From: Natribaculum luteum
Lineage (GTDB): Archaea; Halobacteriota; Halobacteria; Halobacteriales; Natrialbaceae
Assembly (NCBI RefSeq): GCF_023008545.1
Contig: NZ_CP095397.1
Coordinates: forward strand, 2,779,199 to 2,843,198
Length of the DNA: 64,000 nucleotides
Reading direction: 5' to 3'
In this document: positions 1-8,862 of the stretch, in pieces
How the letters are laid out: the number at the start of each line of letters is the position of its first letter
Numbering within the stretch: the first letter of the stretch is position 1
Made by a program: the position numbers and the translations under genes
The notes under the pieces: model-generated
Seen by the model: the letters and a program-made list of their open reading frames with translations, nothing else
Told to the model about the DNA's origin: nothing
The model's database searches: none

Positions 1-460
1 CCGGAGCGAGCGAGATCGGGAGCATCTCGCCCTCGCCGTCGCCCGGCGAACCGCCAGGGGTTTCGTTCGTCGCCGGCGTTTCTGGCGTCGCGTTCATCGC
101 ACTGCCCCAGTCGAGTTGCGAGAGCGCGAGGACGATGGCGGTTACGACGACACTGACGACGAGAACCACCGCGAGGATCTTGACCAGTTCCCGCCGGTGG
201 ACGAGGAGGTACCAGGCGAGTGCGAGCGCCAGCAAGACGACGAGCGCGGCGAGGAGGTACTCGAGGAAGGCGGGAAAACTGCCGCCTGCGGAGGGGTCGT
301 CGGCTGGCGGTGCGTAGCCGGAGCCGGATCCGCTGTCGGCTCCGAAGCCGCCGGATCCACCGACCTCGAGCGTGTCGGAGACGGTCGCCGCAGCCATGCC
401 GACGGCAACGATACCCACCACGGCGACGGCGAGCCGTCCCAGGAAGTCGTTCGGGGACAC
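1..460 (-). CDS. Membrane protein, 3' end outside window (DUF4129-like N-terminal part?)
   Basis: The gene reads leftwards off the window edge, so only about 153 N-terminal residues are visible. They show a hydrophobic segment near residues 9-25, a Gly/Ser-rich low-complexity linker, then two adjacent membrane segments separated by a short basic loop (LVHRRELVK), followed by a Pro/Thr/Gly-rich stretch. This layout resembles haloarchaeal DUF4129-type membrane proteins, which is recall and not proof. I chose the GTG at 460 because a TATA-like TTTATC (about 487-495) sits ~30 nt upstream, fitting a leaderless transcript; an in-frame ATG at 517 lies upstream of that box and is the alternative. Confidence 0.6.
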   Translation of the reverse strand, partial: MSPNDFLGRLAVAVVGIVAVGMAAATVSDTLEVGGSGGFGADSGSGSGYAPPADDPSAGGSFPAFLEYLLAALVVLLALALAWYLLVHRRELVKILAVVLVVSVVVTAIVLALSQLDWGSAMNATPETPATNETPGGSPGDGEGEMLPISLAP

Positions 461-662
461 CTGTCTAGTCGGAGTATCAGTTCGGTGGTGATAAAGGGCA
501 GTGGATTGCGTTGACATTACACGGTCAGAGGGGAGACGGCGAGCAGACCGCCACCGTCCGACCGAACTTTCGTTGCGCTTAAGTACCCCACGCGGGTACG
601 TTCGAGTGCAATACGCTGCAGGGGACGCGTCCCCGAGTCCGGAAGGGCGATGATAGACGCGA

Positions 663-745
663 GTCGTGGTAGCCAAGCGGCCCAAGGCGCATGGTTGCTA
701 ACCATGTGGCGTCAAGCCTCCGGGGTTCGAATCCCCGCCACGACG
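663..745 (+). tRNA. tRNA-Ser (GCU anticodon)
   Basis: The acceptor arms GTCGTGG (663-669) and CCACGAC (738-744) pair perfectly. The anticodon stem CATGG/CCATG encloses the loop TTGCTAA with anticodon GCT at 697-699, reading AGC/AGU. A long variable arm and the T-loop GGTTCGAATCC complete a class II serine tRNA. No CCA is encoded. A TATA-like TTAAGT lies near 578-583. The gene immediately precedes the ribosomal protein/RNA polymerase operon. Confidence 0.97.
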
Positions 746-819
746 TCGGATTCAGACCACACCGGCAGCTTTCCGCCGGTACTCGCAACGCGCGCACAAC
801 AGACACAGATACACGACAC

Positions 820-1335
820 ATGAGCGAGGAAGAACCTCAACAACAGGAGGACGACGACGACCTTCGATACTTCGTCCGGATCGGTCAGACCGACCTCGAC
901 GGGACGAAAAGCGTCGAGCGCTCGCTCTCGGAGATGAACGGGATCGGTCGCCGAACCGCCCGAATCATCGCCGAAGAGGCGGGTGTCGACCGAACGGCGA
1001 CGTTCGGCCGACTCGAGGACGACCAGATCGACGACGTCGTCGAACTCGTAGAGAACTACGCCGACGAGGTACCCGAGTGGCTCACCAACCGCCAGCGGGA
1101 CTTCTACACCGGCGAAACGACCCACGAGATCGGCAACGATCTCCAGCTGACGCGACAGCACGACATCAACCGGATGAAGATGATCGACTCCTACAGAGGC
1201 GTCCGCCACAAGCGCGGCCAGAAGGTCCGCGGTCAGCGGACGAAGTCCACCGGTCGTACGGAGGGCACCATCGGAGTCAACGTCGAGGAGATCCGTGAAG
1301 AGGAAGCCGAAGGCGGCGAGGAGGGTGGTGAATAA
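820..1335 (+). CDS. rps13: 30S ribosomal protein S13 (uS13)
   Basis: 171-residue small-subunit head protein that contacts the P-site tRNA and the inter-subunit bridge. After an acidic N-terminal stretch rich in Glu/Gln/Asp comes the typical uS13 core with the helix-two-turn-helix (NGIGRRTARIIAEEAG) and the basic C-terminal segment (RGVRHKRGQKVRGQRTKSTG) that binds 16S rRNA, followed by an acidic tail. The ATG at 820 is chosen because the frame upstream runs back into the tRNA-Ser gene. The stop overlaps the rps4 start (TAATG), so the two are translationally coupled as first genes of the block. Confidence 0.97.
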   Translation: MSEEEPQQQEDDDDLRYFVRIGQTDLDGTKSVERSLSEMNGIGRRTARIIAEEAGVDRTATFGRLEDDQIDDVVELVENYADEVPEWLTNRQRDFYTGETTHEIGNDLQLTRQHDINRMKMIDSYRGVRHKRGQKVRGQRTKSTGRTEGTIGVNVEEIREEEAEGGEEGGE

Positions 1336-1856
1336 TGCCACTTGGAACCGATACCAAGCAGTACGAGACGCCGAATCACCCGTTCCAGGGTGAACGCATC
1401 GCCACCGAGCACTCGCTTCTCGACCGGTACGGCCTGCAGAACAAAGAAGAGCTCTGGCGTGCCCAGTCCGAACTTCGATCCTATCGGCGCGAGGCCCGCG
1501 ACCTGCTCGGACAGGCCCAGGGCGACGAGACGGTCCAGCGCCGCTCCGAGGAGTTCCTCGGCCGACTCAAGCGCGTCGGTATCCTCGACGAGGAAGACGG
1601 CCTCGGCGACGTCCTCGGCCTCGAGATCGAGGACGTTCTCGAGCGCCGACTGCAGACGGTCGTCTACCGCAAGGGGCTGGCCAACACGACCCAGCAGGCC
1701 CGGCAGTTCATCACGCACGGGCACGTCGTGCTCGGCGAGCAGCGCCAGCGGGTTCCATCGTACGTCGTCGACGTCGACGAGGAAGGCCTCGTCGCGTTCG
1801 ACGAGAACAGTCCGCTCGCTGACGAACTCCACCCGGAACGCGCGGAGGGTCAATAA
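1335..1856 (+). CDS. rps4: 30S ribosomal protein S4 (uS4)
   Basis: 173-residue 16S rRNA-binding assembly protein of the 30S body. The C-terminal half has an S4 RNA-binding domain: LQTVVYRKGLANTTQQARQF followed by ITHGHVVLGEQR. Length matches archaeal uS4. It overlaps rps13 by one base, has a purine-rich GAGGGTGGTGA just upstream, and ends one base before the rps11 start, so it sits in one transcript with its neighbours. Confidence 0.97.
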   Translation: MPLGTDTKQYETPNHPFQGERIATEHSLLDRYGLQNKEELWRAQSELRSYRREARDLLGQAQGDETVQRRSEEFLGRLKRVGILDEEDGLGDVLGLEIEDVLERRLQTVVYRKGLANTTQQARQFITHGHVVLGEQRQRVPSYVVDVDEEGLVAFDENSPLADELHPERAEGQ

Positions 1857-2246
1857 ATGAGTCAAGACGACGAAAAGTGGGGAATCGCCCACGTGCACGC
1901 ATCGTTCAACAACACCGTCATGACCGTGACCGACCTCACGGGCGCGGAGACGATCGCCAAGTCCTCCGGTGGGACGGCGGTCAAGCAGAACCGCGACGAG
2001 GCATCGCCGTACGCGGCCATGCAGATGGCCGAGTCCGTCGCCGAGGAGGTCAAAGCTGCCGGCATCACGGGTCTGCACGTTCGCGTCCGTGGCCCAGGCG
2101 GCAACCTCCAGAAGTCCCCGGGGCCGGGTGCGCAGGCGACGATCCGCGCGCTCGCACGCTCGGGTATCGAGATCGGTCGCATCGAAGACGTCACGCCGAT
2201 CCCACACGACGGATCGCGCGCACCGAAAGGCAAGGGCGGCTACTAG
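1857..2246 (+). CDS. rps11: 30S ribosomal protein S11 (uS11)
   Basis: 129-residue platform protein of the 30S subunit that binds 16S rRNA near the 3' end and the mRNA exit. Diagnostic segments are [18 protein letters not shown] near the N-terminus, the central [12 protein letters not shown] and the basic C-terminus [14 protein letters not shown]. The gene starts directly after the rps4 stop and is followed three bases after its stop by rpoD, the standard archaeal order rps13-rps4-rps11-rpoD. Confidence 0.98.
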   Translation: MSQDDEKWGIAHVHASFNNTVMTVTDLTGAETIAKSSGGTAVKQNRDEASPYAAMQMAESVAEEVKAAGITGLHVRVRGPGGNLQKSPGPGAQATIRALARSGIEIGRIEDVTPIPHDGSRAPKGKGGY

Positions 2247-2249
2247 ATC

Positions 2250-2999
2250 ATGACCGAGGAGTACGACGTCGAGTTCGTCGAACGCGAGGATCGCAAGGCG
2301 CGATTTCTCGTCCGCGGGGTTACGCCCGCGTTCGCCAACGGCATCCGCCGGGCGATGATCGCGGACGTCCCTACCATGGCCATCGACACCGTCAGGTTCG
2401 TCGAGAACTCGTCGGTCATGTTCGACGAGCAACTCGCCTTGCGGCTCGGGCTCGTCCCGCTGACGACGCCGCCGGAAGGCGAGTTCACCGAGGATGACAC
2501 CGTCACCCTCTCGATCGACGTCGAAGGCCCGGCGACCGCCTACTCGGGCGACCTCGTCTCGAGCGACGCCCTCGTCCAGCCGGCCGACGAGAACGTCCCG
2601 ATCATCGAACTCAAAGACGACCAGCGCCTCGAGGCAGAGGCCGACGCCGTCTTGGACCGAGGCAAAGACCACGCCAAACACCAGGGCGGGGTCGCGGTCG
2701 GCTACCGCCACCTCCAGCGCGTGGAGGTCGGCGACGACGTCCCCGAGTTCGAAGAACAGGAGCGTCGGATCGTCCGCGGCGTGATCGAAGAAGACGGCGA
2801 ACTCGTTCCGACGAGCGAGTTCGACCACGACCTCTCGAACCGGTACCCGGGGAAGGAGGTCCGCGTCGAGGACGTCCCGAACGCCTTCGTCTTCCACGTC
2901 GAGACCGACGGGTCGTTCACGGTCGACGAACTGGTCGCTCGAGCCGTCGACTCGATCGAGGCTCGCGCGACCGAACTCGAAGAAGCAGTACAGCTATAG
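2250..2999 (+). CDS. rpoD: DNA-directed RNA polymerase subunit D (Rpo3)
   Basis: 249-residue homologue of eukaryotic Rpb3/bacterial alpha, which dimerises with subunit L and seeds assembly of the archaeal polymerase. The alpha-type dimerisation motif is clear at the N-terminus ([20 protein letters not shown]). The inserted domain (about residues 150-215) that carries an Fe-S cluster in some archaea is present in outline, but the whole protein contains no cysteine, so no cluster can be bound here. It closes the ribosomal protein segment before the tRNA-Leu gene. Confidence 0.97.
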   Translation: MTEEYDVEFVEREDRKARFLVRGVTPAFANGIRRAMIADVPTMAIDTVRFVENSSVMFDEQLALRLGLVPLTTPPEGEFTEDDTVTLSIDVEGPATAYSGDLVSSDALVQPADENVPIIELKDDQRLEAEADAVLDRGKDHAKHQGGVAVGYRHLQRVEVGDDVPEFEEQERRIVRGVIEEDGELVPTSEFDHDLSNRYPGKEVRVEDVPNAFVFHVETDGSFTVDELVARAVDSIEARATELEEAVQL

Positions 3000-3127
3000 A
3001 ATGACTTCCCGCCTCTCACCCCACGAGACGTCGGTTGCCGGTGCCGAGAGCTACGAGGCCGGCGACCGCTCGAGATCGGCTCGAATCGAAAGGGGTTTGA
3101 AGGGGCACCCAGTAGACGGAAGTGCGA

Positions 3128-3212
3128 GCAGGGATAGCCAAGTCTGGCCAACGGCGCAGCGTTCAGGGCGCTGTCTCGTAGGAGTCCGCAGGTTCAAATC
3201 CTGCTCCCTGCA
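3128..3212 (+). tRNA. tRNA-Leu (CAG anticodon)
   Basis: Acceptor arms GCAGGGA (3128-3134) and TCCCTGC (3205-3211) pair perfectly, with discriminator A. The anticodon stem CAGCG/CGCTG encloses TTCAGGG with anticodon CAG at 3164-3166. A long variable arm and the T-loop GGTTCAAATCC fit a class II leucine tRNA. It lies between rpoD and rpl18e, the same position as in other haloarchaea. Confidence 0.97.
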
Positions 3213-3275
3213 TCACTTCTCCGTGACTGTGACTACATCCCGTGTAGTCGCCACTTCCACATTTGGAGGACATCA

Positions 3276-3629
3276 ATGAGTAGTAAAACGAACCCGAGGC
3301 TCAACGATCTCATCGCCGAGCTGAAGTCGACGTCCCGCGAAACGGACGCCGACGTCTGGCGAGACGTTGCGGATCGACTCGAGAAGCCCCGCCGCACCCA
3401 CGCAGAGGTGAACCTGGGGCGGATCGAGCGATACGCACGCGAAGAAGAGACGGTCGTCGTTCCCGGCAAGGTGCTGGGAAGCGGCGCGTTGCAAAAGAAC
3501 GTGACTGTCGCTGCCGTCGACTTCTCGTCGTCGGCAGAGACGAAGATCGACCAGGTCGGCGAGTCGGTACCGCTCGAGCAGTTGCTCGAAGAGAACCCAG
3601 ACGGATCTGACGTTCGGGTGATTCGATGA
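3276..3629 (+). CDS. rpl18e: 50S ribosomal protein L18e (eL18)
   Basis: 117-residue large-subunit protein specific to archaea/eukaryotes. It begins [19 protein letters not shown] and contains the typical [13 protein letters not shown] core. The start is supported by a strong Shine-Dalgarno GGAGGA about 6 nt upstream of the ATG. It overlaps the start of rpl13 by four bases (ATGA), so it opens the second half of the operon after tRNA-Leu. Confidence 0.97.
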   Translation: MSSKTNPRLNDLIAELKSTSRETDADVWRDVADRLEKPRRTHAEVNLGRIERYAREEETVVVPGKVLGSGALQKNVTVAAVDFSSSAETKIDQVGESVPLEQLLEENPDGSDVRVIR

Positions 3630-4108
3630 GTCTCGCAGAATTTGACGCAGACGTCGTCGTCGACGCCCGCGACTGCATCCTGGGTCGCGTCGCGAGCCAG
3701 GTCGCAGAGCGCGCCCTCGAGGGCGAGCGCATCGCGGTCGTGAACGCGGAAGACGCGGTCATCACCGGCGACAAAGAAGACGTCTTCGAGACGTACCGCA
3801 AGCGGCTCCAGCTCGGTTCCGACAGCGGACCGTACTACCCCAAGCGACCGGACACGATCTTCAAGCGGTCCATCCGGGGCATGCTGCCGTACAAGAAGCA
3901 GCGCGGTCGCGAGGCGTTCGAAAACGTCCGCGTTTACGTCGGCAACCCGTACGGGGAGAGCGCGGGCTCGCGGAGTCCGCGAAGCGGAGACGGCGAAGCC
4001 GTCGAAGCCGAGATCCTCGAGGGGACGTCGCTGGATCGACTCTCGAACATCCGCTTCGTCCACCTGGGCGAAGTCTCTGACCAACTCGGTGCTAACGTCA
4101 CATGGTAA
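3626..4108 (+). CDS. rpl13: 50S ribosomal protein L13 (uL13) with in-frame insertion
   Basis: 160-residue 23S rRNA-binding assembly protein. Family segments are [16 protein letters not shown] at the N-terminus, [20 protein letters not shown] in the middle and [15 protein letters not shown] near the end. Haloarchaeal L13 is normally about 145 residues. The excess of ~15 residues lies in one loop after VYVGNPYG, where the protein reads [18 protein letters not shown]. At DNA level this stretch is a cluster of palindromes (3968-4003), listed separately. The reading frame stays open, so the protein should be functional. Confidence 0.97.
   Translation: MSLAEFDADVVVDARDCILGRVASQVAERALEGERIAVVNAEDAVITGDKEDVFETYRKRLQLGSDSGPYYPKRPDTIFKRSIRGMLPYKKQRGREAFENVRVYVGNPYGESAGSRSPRSGDGEAVEAEILEGTSLDRLSNIRFVHLGEVSDQLGANVTW
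3968..4003. repeat. Palindrome cluster inserted in rpl13
   Basis: Three overlapping or adjacent perfect inverted repeats: TCGCGGA-G-TCCGCGA (3968-3982), TCCGC-GAA-GCGGA (3976-3988) and GACGGC-GAA-GCCGTC (3989-4003). Two have a GAA loop. They coincide with the extra residues of L13 and keep the frame. Confidence 0.8.
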
Positions 4109-4500
4109 CGAACACGAGCGGAAAGAAGAAGACCGCCGTCGCTCGCGCGACGGTGCACGACGGCGAAGGTCGCGTGCGAATCAACTCCCAGCCCGTCGAG
4201 CTGGTCGAACCGGAGATGTCCCGGCTGAAGATGCTCGAGCCGTTCCGCATCGCCGGGGAGGACCTGCGCAGCGAGATGGACATCGACGTTCGCGTCGAAG
4301 GTGGTGGCATCAGCGGACAGGCCGACGCCGTCCGAACCGCCATCGCACGCGGAATCGTCCAGTACACGAACGACGCCGAACTCCGCGACGCCTACATGGA
4401 GTTCGACCGATCGCTGCTGGTCAACGACGTTCGCCAGTCCGAACCCAAGAAGTGGGGCGGTCCCGGCGCTCGGGCTCGCTACCAGAAGTCCTACCGCTAA
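4102..4500 (+). CDS. rps9: 30S ribosomal protein S9 (uS9)
   Basis: 132-residue 30S head protein whose C-terminal tail reaches the P-site tRNA. It starts [20 protein letters not shown] and ends in the invariant basic tail [14 protein letters not shown]. It overlaps the end of rpl13 by seven bases and is followed by rpoN after 12 bases, the conserved archaeal order L18e-L13-S9-RpoN-RpoK. Confidence 0.98.
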   Translation: MVTNTSGKKKTAVARATVHDGEGRVRINSQPVELVEPEMSRLKMLEPFRIAGEDLRSEMDIDVRVEGGGISGQADAVRTAIARGIVQYTNDAELRDAYMEFDRSLLVNDVRQSEPKKWGGPGARARYQKSYR

Positions 4501-4512
4501 GGTGATTCAGAC

Positions 4513-4707
4513 ATGATGGTACCGGTCCGGTGTTTCACGTGCGGTAACGTCGTGGGCGAACACTGGGAGGAGTTCAAAGCACGCGCTCAAGATGGCGACG
4601 AGGACCCAGCGGAAGTGCTGGACGACCTCGGCGTCGAGCGCTACTGCTGTCGACGGATGCTCGTCTCGCACACCGACCTCGTCGACGTCGTCTCACCATA
4701 CCAGTAA
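4513..4707 (+). CDS. rpoN: DNA-directed RNA polymerase subunit N (Rpo10)
   Basis: 64-residue zinc-bundle subunit, homologue of eukaryotic Rpb10, which bridges the D/L platform to the catalytic subunits. The atypical zinc site is visible as CFTCG near the N-terminus and the adjacent pair CC in [15 protein letters not shown] seven bases before the first ATG supports 4513; a second ATG directly follows. The stop TAA overlaps the rpoK ATG by one base. Confidence 0.97.
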   Translation: MMVPVRCFTCGNVVGEHWEEFKARAQDGDEDPAEVLDDLGVERYCCRRMLVSHTDLVDVVSPYQ

Positions 4708-4886
4708 TGCAGGGACAACGCCACAACCGATACGAGAAGGCACGCATCCTCGGTGCGAGAGCGTTGCAGGTCTCCCACGGGGCGCCCGTGCTGATCGAGA
4801 GCGACCAGACGGAGCCGATCCTGATCGCCGCCGAAGAGTACGACGCGGGAGTGCTTCCCTTCACCGTCAAGCGGGGTGGGCAATGA
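4707..4886 (+). CDS. rpoK: DNA-directed RNA polymerase subunit K (Rpo6)
   Basis: 59-residue homologue of Rpb6/omega that stabilises the clamp of the polymerase. The conserved N-terminal part [20 protein letters not shown] and the following PVLIE segment are present. The start is fixed by TAATG overlap with rpoN and the stop by ATGA overlap with eno, so three genes are tightly coupled. Confidence 0.95.
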   Translation: MQGQRHNRYEKARILGARALQVSHGAPVLIESDQTEPILIAAEEYDAGVLPFTVKRGGQ

Positions 4887-6088
4887 CGCTGATCACCGAC
4901 GTCCGGCTCCGTGAAGTGCTCGACTCGCGGGGCAACCCGACCGTCGAGGCCGACGTCCTCACCGAGAGCGGCGGCTTCGGTCGTGCGGCTGCTCCCTCGG
5001 GGGCGAGCACGGGCGAGTACGAAGCGATCGAGCGTCCGCCCGGCGAGGCGATCGCGGCGGCACGCGAACACGCCGTTCCGCGCCTCGTCGGCGAGGCGTA
5101 CGCGGGCAATCAGCGCGAGGTCGACGCAATCTTGCGCGCTGCCGACGGCACCGACGACTTTTCGGAGATCGGCGCGAACAGCGCAGTCGCCATCTCGATG
5201 GCCGCCGCGAAGGCAGGTGCCGACGTGCTCGGTGCGCCGCTGTTCCAGCACCTCGGTGGCACGTTCCGCGGCGAGAACTTCCCGATCCCACTCGGCAACG
5301 TCGTCGGTGGCGGCGAACACGCCGCCGACGCGACCGACATCCAGGAGTTCCTTGCAGCACCCGTCGGCGCGCCGAACGTCGCCGACGCAGTCTTCGCCAA
5401 CGCCGCTGTCCACGGGGAGGTCGCCGACCTGCTCGCGGAACGGGGCGAGGCCTGCGGCAAGGGTGACGAGGGCGCGTGGGCGCCGTCGATCGACGACGCG
5501 GAGGCGTTCGAGATCGTCGACGAGGCCGTCTCGACGGTCGAAGACGACGTCGGCTTCGAGATCAAATTCGGTCTCGACGTCGCAGCCTCCGAGATGTACG
5601 ACGCCGACGCCGACGTCTACGAGTACGGAGACGGGACTCGAGACACGGACGAACAGATCGAGTACGTCGCCTCACTAGTCGAAGAGTACGACCTCGTCTA
5701 CGTCGAGGACCCGCTCGACGAGGACGACTACGAAGCGTTCGCCGAGCTCACCGACCGCGTGGGCGAGCAGACGCTCATCTGTGGCGACGATCTGTTCGTG
5801 ACGAACACCGATCGTCTCGCAGAGGGGATCGAACAGGGCGCGGCCAATAGCATCCTGATCAAGCCCAACCAGATCGGCACGCTGACCGACGCCTTCGACG
5901 CGATCGAACTCGCGACGCACAACGGCTACGACTCGGTCGTCTCCCACCGGTCTGGCGAGACCGAGGACGCGACGATCGCACACCTCGCCGTCGCGACCGA
6001 CGCGCCGTTCATCAAGACGGGCGCTGTCGGCGGCGAGCGAACCGCAAAGTTAAACGAGCTCATTCGAATCGCAGACGACGCGACATGA
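4883..6088 (+). CDS. eno: Enolase (2-phosphoglycerate dehydratase)
   Basis: 401-residue glycolytic/gluconeogenic enzyme that interconverts 2-phosphoglycerate and phosphoenolpyruvate with magnesium. Visible: N-terminal [14 protein letters not shown], the loop GASTGEYEA, metal ligands in [15 protein letters not shown] and CGDDLFVTN, the catalytic Lys region [11 protein letters not shown] and the SHRSGETED loop. The start overlaps rpoK by four bases; the stop overlaps rps2 by four (ATGA). Placement of eno between RNA polymerase and ribosomal genes is typical of archaea. Confidence 0.97.
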   Translation: MTLITDVRLREVLDSRGNPTVEADVLTESGGFGRAAAPSGASTGEYEAIERPPGEAIAAAREHAVPRLVGEAYAGNQREVDAILRAADGTDDFSEIGANSAVAISMAAAKAGADVLGAPLFQHLGGTFRGENFPIPLGNVVGGGEHAADATDIQEFLAAPVGAPNVADAVFANAAVHGEVADLLAERGEACGKGDEGAWAPSIDDAEAFEIVDEAVSTVEDDVGFEIKFGLDVAASEMYDADADVYEYGDGTRDTDEQIEYVASLVEEYDLVYVEDPLDEDDYEAFAELTDRVGEQTLICGDDLFVTNTDRLAEGIEQGAANSILIKPNQIGTLTDAFDAIELATHNGYDSVVSHRSGETEDATIAHLAVATDAPFIKTGAVGGERTAKLNELIRIADDAT

Positions 6089-6864
6089 CTGACGACAACG
6101 CACAACAGGAGGGGCTCGACGCCGCCGAAGAGGAGATCGACGAGGAACCGGCCGAAGGAGCCGGTCCCGCCGCCGAACCCTCCGAGGACGTCGAACCCGC
6201 GGACGAACAGGACGCCGAGGCGGAAGCCGAGGCCGAAGCAGACGAGGGGCCGAGCCTCGACGACGACGTGATGTCCGACGAGGAGGCCGACCTGCTCATC
6301 CCCGTCGAGGACTACCTCGGAGCCGGTGTCCACATCGGTACCCAGCAGAAGACCGAGGACATGGAGCGGTTCATCCACCGCGTCCGGACCGACGGCCTCT
6401 ACGTGCTGGACGTCTCGAAGACCGACCAGCGCATCCGCACGGCCGCGGACTTCCTCGCGAACTACGCACCGGAGCAGATCCTCGTCACCTCCTCGCGCCA
6501 GTACGGTCGCTTCCCGGCGGAGAAGTTCGCCGAGGCCGTCGGTGCGCGAGCACGGACGGGCCGGTTCATCCCCGGCACGCTCACGAACCCCAAGTACGAC
6601 GGCTACATCGAACCCGACGTCGTCGTCGTCACGGACCCGATCGGCGACGCACAGGCCGTCAAGGAAGCGATTACGGTCGGCATCCCGGTCATCGCGATGT
6701 GTGACTCGAACAACCAGACCAGCAACGTCGACCTCGTCGTCCCGACGAACAACAAAGGTCGCAAGGCCCTCTCGGTCGTCTACTGGCTGCTCGCAAACGA
6801 GGTCCTCGACCGCCGCGGCGCGGAGCCGTCGTACTCGCTCGAGGACTTCGAGAGCGTGGTCTGA
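6085..6864 (+). CDS. rps2: 30S ribosomal protein S2 (uS2)
   Basis: 259-residue 30S subunit protein. About 65 N-terminal residues are a haloarchaeal acidic extension of Glu/Asp/Ala; the core begins at [20 protein letters not shown] and contains [29 protein letters not shown] and [16 protein letters not shown]. It is the last gene of the block and is followed by a T-run (6869-6874). Confidence 0.97.
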   Translation: MTDDNAQQEGLDAAEEEIDEEPAEGAGPAAEPSEDVEPADEQDAEAEAEAEADEGPSLDDDVMSDEEADLLIPVEDYLGAGVHIGTQQKTEDMERFIHRVRTDGLYVLDVSKTDQRIRTAADFLANYAPEQILVTSSRQYGRFPAEKFAEAVGARARTGRFIPGTLTNPKYDGYIEPDVVVVTDPIGDAQAVKEAITVGIPVIAMCDSNNQTSNVDLVVPTNNKGRKALSVVYWLLANEVLDRRGAEPSYSLEDFESVV

Positions 6865-6868
6865 TCGG

Positions 6869-6874
6869 TTTTTT
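6869..6874 (+). terminator. Oligo-T terminator after rps2
   Basis: Six T residues lie five bases after the rps2 stop. Archaeal RNA polymerase terminates at T-rich tracts on the coding strand, and the next gene is convergent, so this is a likely end of the operon. Confidence 0.5.
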
Positions 6875-6913
6875 CGATTCTCGTCCGTTTCTGTTTCTGC
6901 CGGAGCGTCGCGT

Positions 6914-7108
6914 TTACTCCTCGTTCGACTCACCCGCAGTGGGGAGTGTCGCCCAGAACACGAGCACCCCGATCGCGAGCACGATGAGCACGATTACCGA
7001 CGTGATCGACAGTTGGATGTCGAAGAACCCGAGTGCCGTCCGTAACTCGACGCCGACCACGGCGATGATCGCGATCAACACGAGGAGCATTGCCCGGGAG
7101 ATCCGCAT
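6914..7108 (-). CDS. cbaE: ba3-type oxidase small membrane subunit (CbaE-like)
   Basis: 64-residue protein with two predicted membrane segments (about 7-24 and 33-54) and a short charged tail. It overlaps the stop of cbaA (ATGA) and is the last gene of the minus-strand oxidase operon, matching the position of a small hydrophobic subunit in the Natronomonas pharaonis cba cluster. Assignment rests on position and size; the sequence alone would only say small membrane protein. Confidence 0.65.
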   Translation of the reverse strand: MRISRAMLLVLIAIIAVVGVELRTALGFFDIQLSITSVIVLIVLAIGVLVFWATLPTAGESNEE

Positions 7109-8862
7109 CAGGTGATAATCCCTCGGATTGACTCGAGCGAGACAGAAGAGACGGTCGCGTCGACGGAGGTGGAGACGGCGTCGACGAAGACCGGGAACGC
7201 GTCGACGTTGGGCCCGAACAGGCCGCCGTCCTGAATGATGCCCGCGAGCGGCATCGAGTACGCGAGGAGGATGAGCACGAGGGCGATCGCAGTCCACAGT
7301 TTCAGGTTGTCGAGGACGCGAGGGGAGTCCTCGGGTCCGGAGAGTGCGGGCGGAAGCGTCCCGTCGACGAGCGGTTCACTGCCGCTGTTGAACGCGGTGA
7401 GGAGCATGTTCCAGAGAAAGAGGACTGCGGAGAGAAAGAGGAGCGTCCCGCCGAGGGCGACCTGAGCGTCCAGTTCGGCAACGGAGCCAACCAGCGGTTC
7501 GTACTCGAAACCCTGGTACTGTGGTTCTGCGGTTCGGCGCGGAATGCCGACCAGCCCACCGCGGTACATCGCGTTCGTCATGAACACGATGCCGACGAAC
7601 CAGAGGACGACCTGGAAGAGTCCGACCGACCGACTCACGAGCTGGTTGCCGGTCACTTGCGGAACGAGCCAGTAGGACCCAGCCATGAATGTGAGCGCGA
7701 CGGCCGTTCCGACCTGGGTGTGAATGTGGCCCGGGATCCAGAACGTGTTATGAACGAGGTAGTTGAGGCTCATGCCGGCGTTGACTATGCCCGTGAAGCC
7801 GCCAAAGGAGAACACGAGTCCCGCGAGCGCCATCCCGGTGAACGACGGATCGCGCCAGGGCAGTGCCCCCAGCCAGCCGAAGTACCCTTCGCCGCCGCGC
7901 TGACGGGCACCGTGTTCCATGCTCGCGACGACGGTAAACGCCGTCAGGAAACTCGGCAGCAGGAGGAACATCGTGTTCGTCATCACGATGAATTTGAATC
8001 CCTCCGCGATCCCGGGGTCCATGTACTGGTGGTGGATGCCGACCGGCGTCGAAAGCAGAATAAAGAGGATGAACACGACCCTCGCGAGCGGATCGCTGAA
8101 CAGGCGACCGCCGGAGAGCTTGGGGAGAACGTTGTACCACAGCAGGTACGCCGGCATCAGCCAGAAGTAGACGACCGGGTGACCGAAGTACCAGAACAGG
8201 GTCCGCGTCAGCAGCGGATTGACCGAGTCGACGAGTCCGAGCGACCACGGCAACAGGAACGCGAGGATCGAAATCGCGACGCCGATCGTCGAGATGTACC
8301 ACATGATCATCGTCGTCAGGACCATGAACGTCGGCAGCGGGATCCGCTCGTCGGGGTGATCGTCTTTCCAGGTCCACCACGTCCAGAACCAGCTGGCGCC
8401 GGCGAGCCAGGTGCCGATCACGAACAGAACCAGGCCGATGTAAAACAGCGGGTGAGCCTGCAACGGCGCGTAGAACGTAAAGAGGACGTCCGAACTCACG
8501 TCGGTCGCGTCGGTAAAGCCCGCGAGGATCGCGACCGCTACCAGTATCGACCCCAGTGACATCACGCCGTACCACATCCAGGTGAACCGTATGTCGACCG
8601 GACCGCGCTCGAGACTGCTGGTCACCGCCCACTGGAAGACGCCAACGAGAAAGAAGATGGTGAACGTGATGACCATGAAGACCCCGTGGCCCGTCAGGAC
8701 GGTGTAGTAGTCGGTCGAGTCGATGAAGCGGTAGACGTCCGTCCGGTGGAGCACCTGGATGAGCCCGAAGACCGCACCGAGTGTGAGTGCGACGAACGAA
8801 CTCCAGAAGGACATCCGGATCACGCGCGCTTCGGACGGATACTCATCGACGAACGTGCTCAT
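7108..8862 (-). CDS. cbaA: ba3-type terminal oxidase subunit I
   Basis: 584-residue haem-copper oxidase catalytic subunit (B-type family) that reduces oxygen and pumps protons in the cytoplasmic membrane. Twelve or more hydrophobic helices are visible. Haem and copper ligands: His in TGHGVFMVITF (low-spin haem), the WYFGHPVVYFW block with the CuB His and following Tyr, the pair in GIHHQYMDPG, and GHIHTQVG with CuB-side and haem histidines. It overlaps cbaB by four bases upstream and cbaE downstream. Halocyanin upstream suggests a blue copper protein as electron donor. Confidence 0.95.
   Translation of the reverse strand: MSTFVDEYPSEARVIRMSFWSSFVALTLGAVFGLIQVLHRTDVYRFIDSTDYYTVLTGHGVFMVITFTIFFLVGVFQWAVTSSLERGPVDIRFTWMWYGVMSLGSILVAVAILAGFTDATDVSSDVLFTFYAPLQAHPLFYIGLVLFVIGTWLAGASWFWTWWTWKDDHPDERIPLPTFMVLTTMIMWYISTIGVAISILAFLLPWSLGLVDSVNPLLTRTLFWYFGHPVVYFWLMPAYLLWYNVLPKLSGGRLFSDPLARVVFILFILLSTPVGIHHQYMDPGIAEGFKFIVMTNTMFLLLPSFLTAFTVVASMEHGARQRGGEGYFGWLGALPWRDPSFTGMALAGLVFSFGGFTGIVNAGMSLNYLVHNTFWIPGHIHTQVGTAVALTFMAGSYWLVPQVTGNQLVSRSVGLFQVVLWFVGIVFMTNAMYRGGLVGIPRRTAEPQYQGFEYEPLVGSVAELDAQVALGGTLLFLSAVLFLWNMLLTAFNSGSEPLVDGTLPPALSGPEDSPRVLDNLKLWTAIALVLILLAYSMPLAGIIQDGGLFGPNVDAFPVFVDAVSTSVDATVSSVSLESIRGIIT

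Noticed and set aside
1233-2897. Long minus-strand open frame opposite rps13-rpoD
   Set aside because: It is the mirror of GC-rich coding frames; the plus strand holds unmistakable ribosomal protein and polymerase genes.
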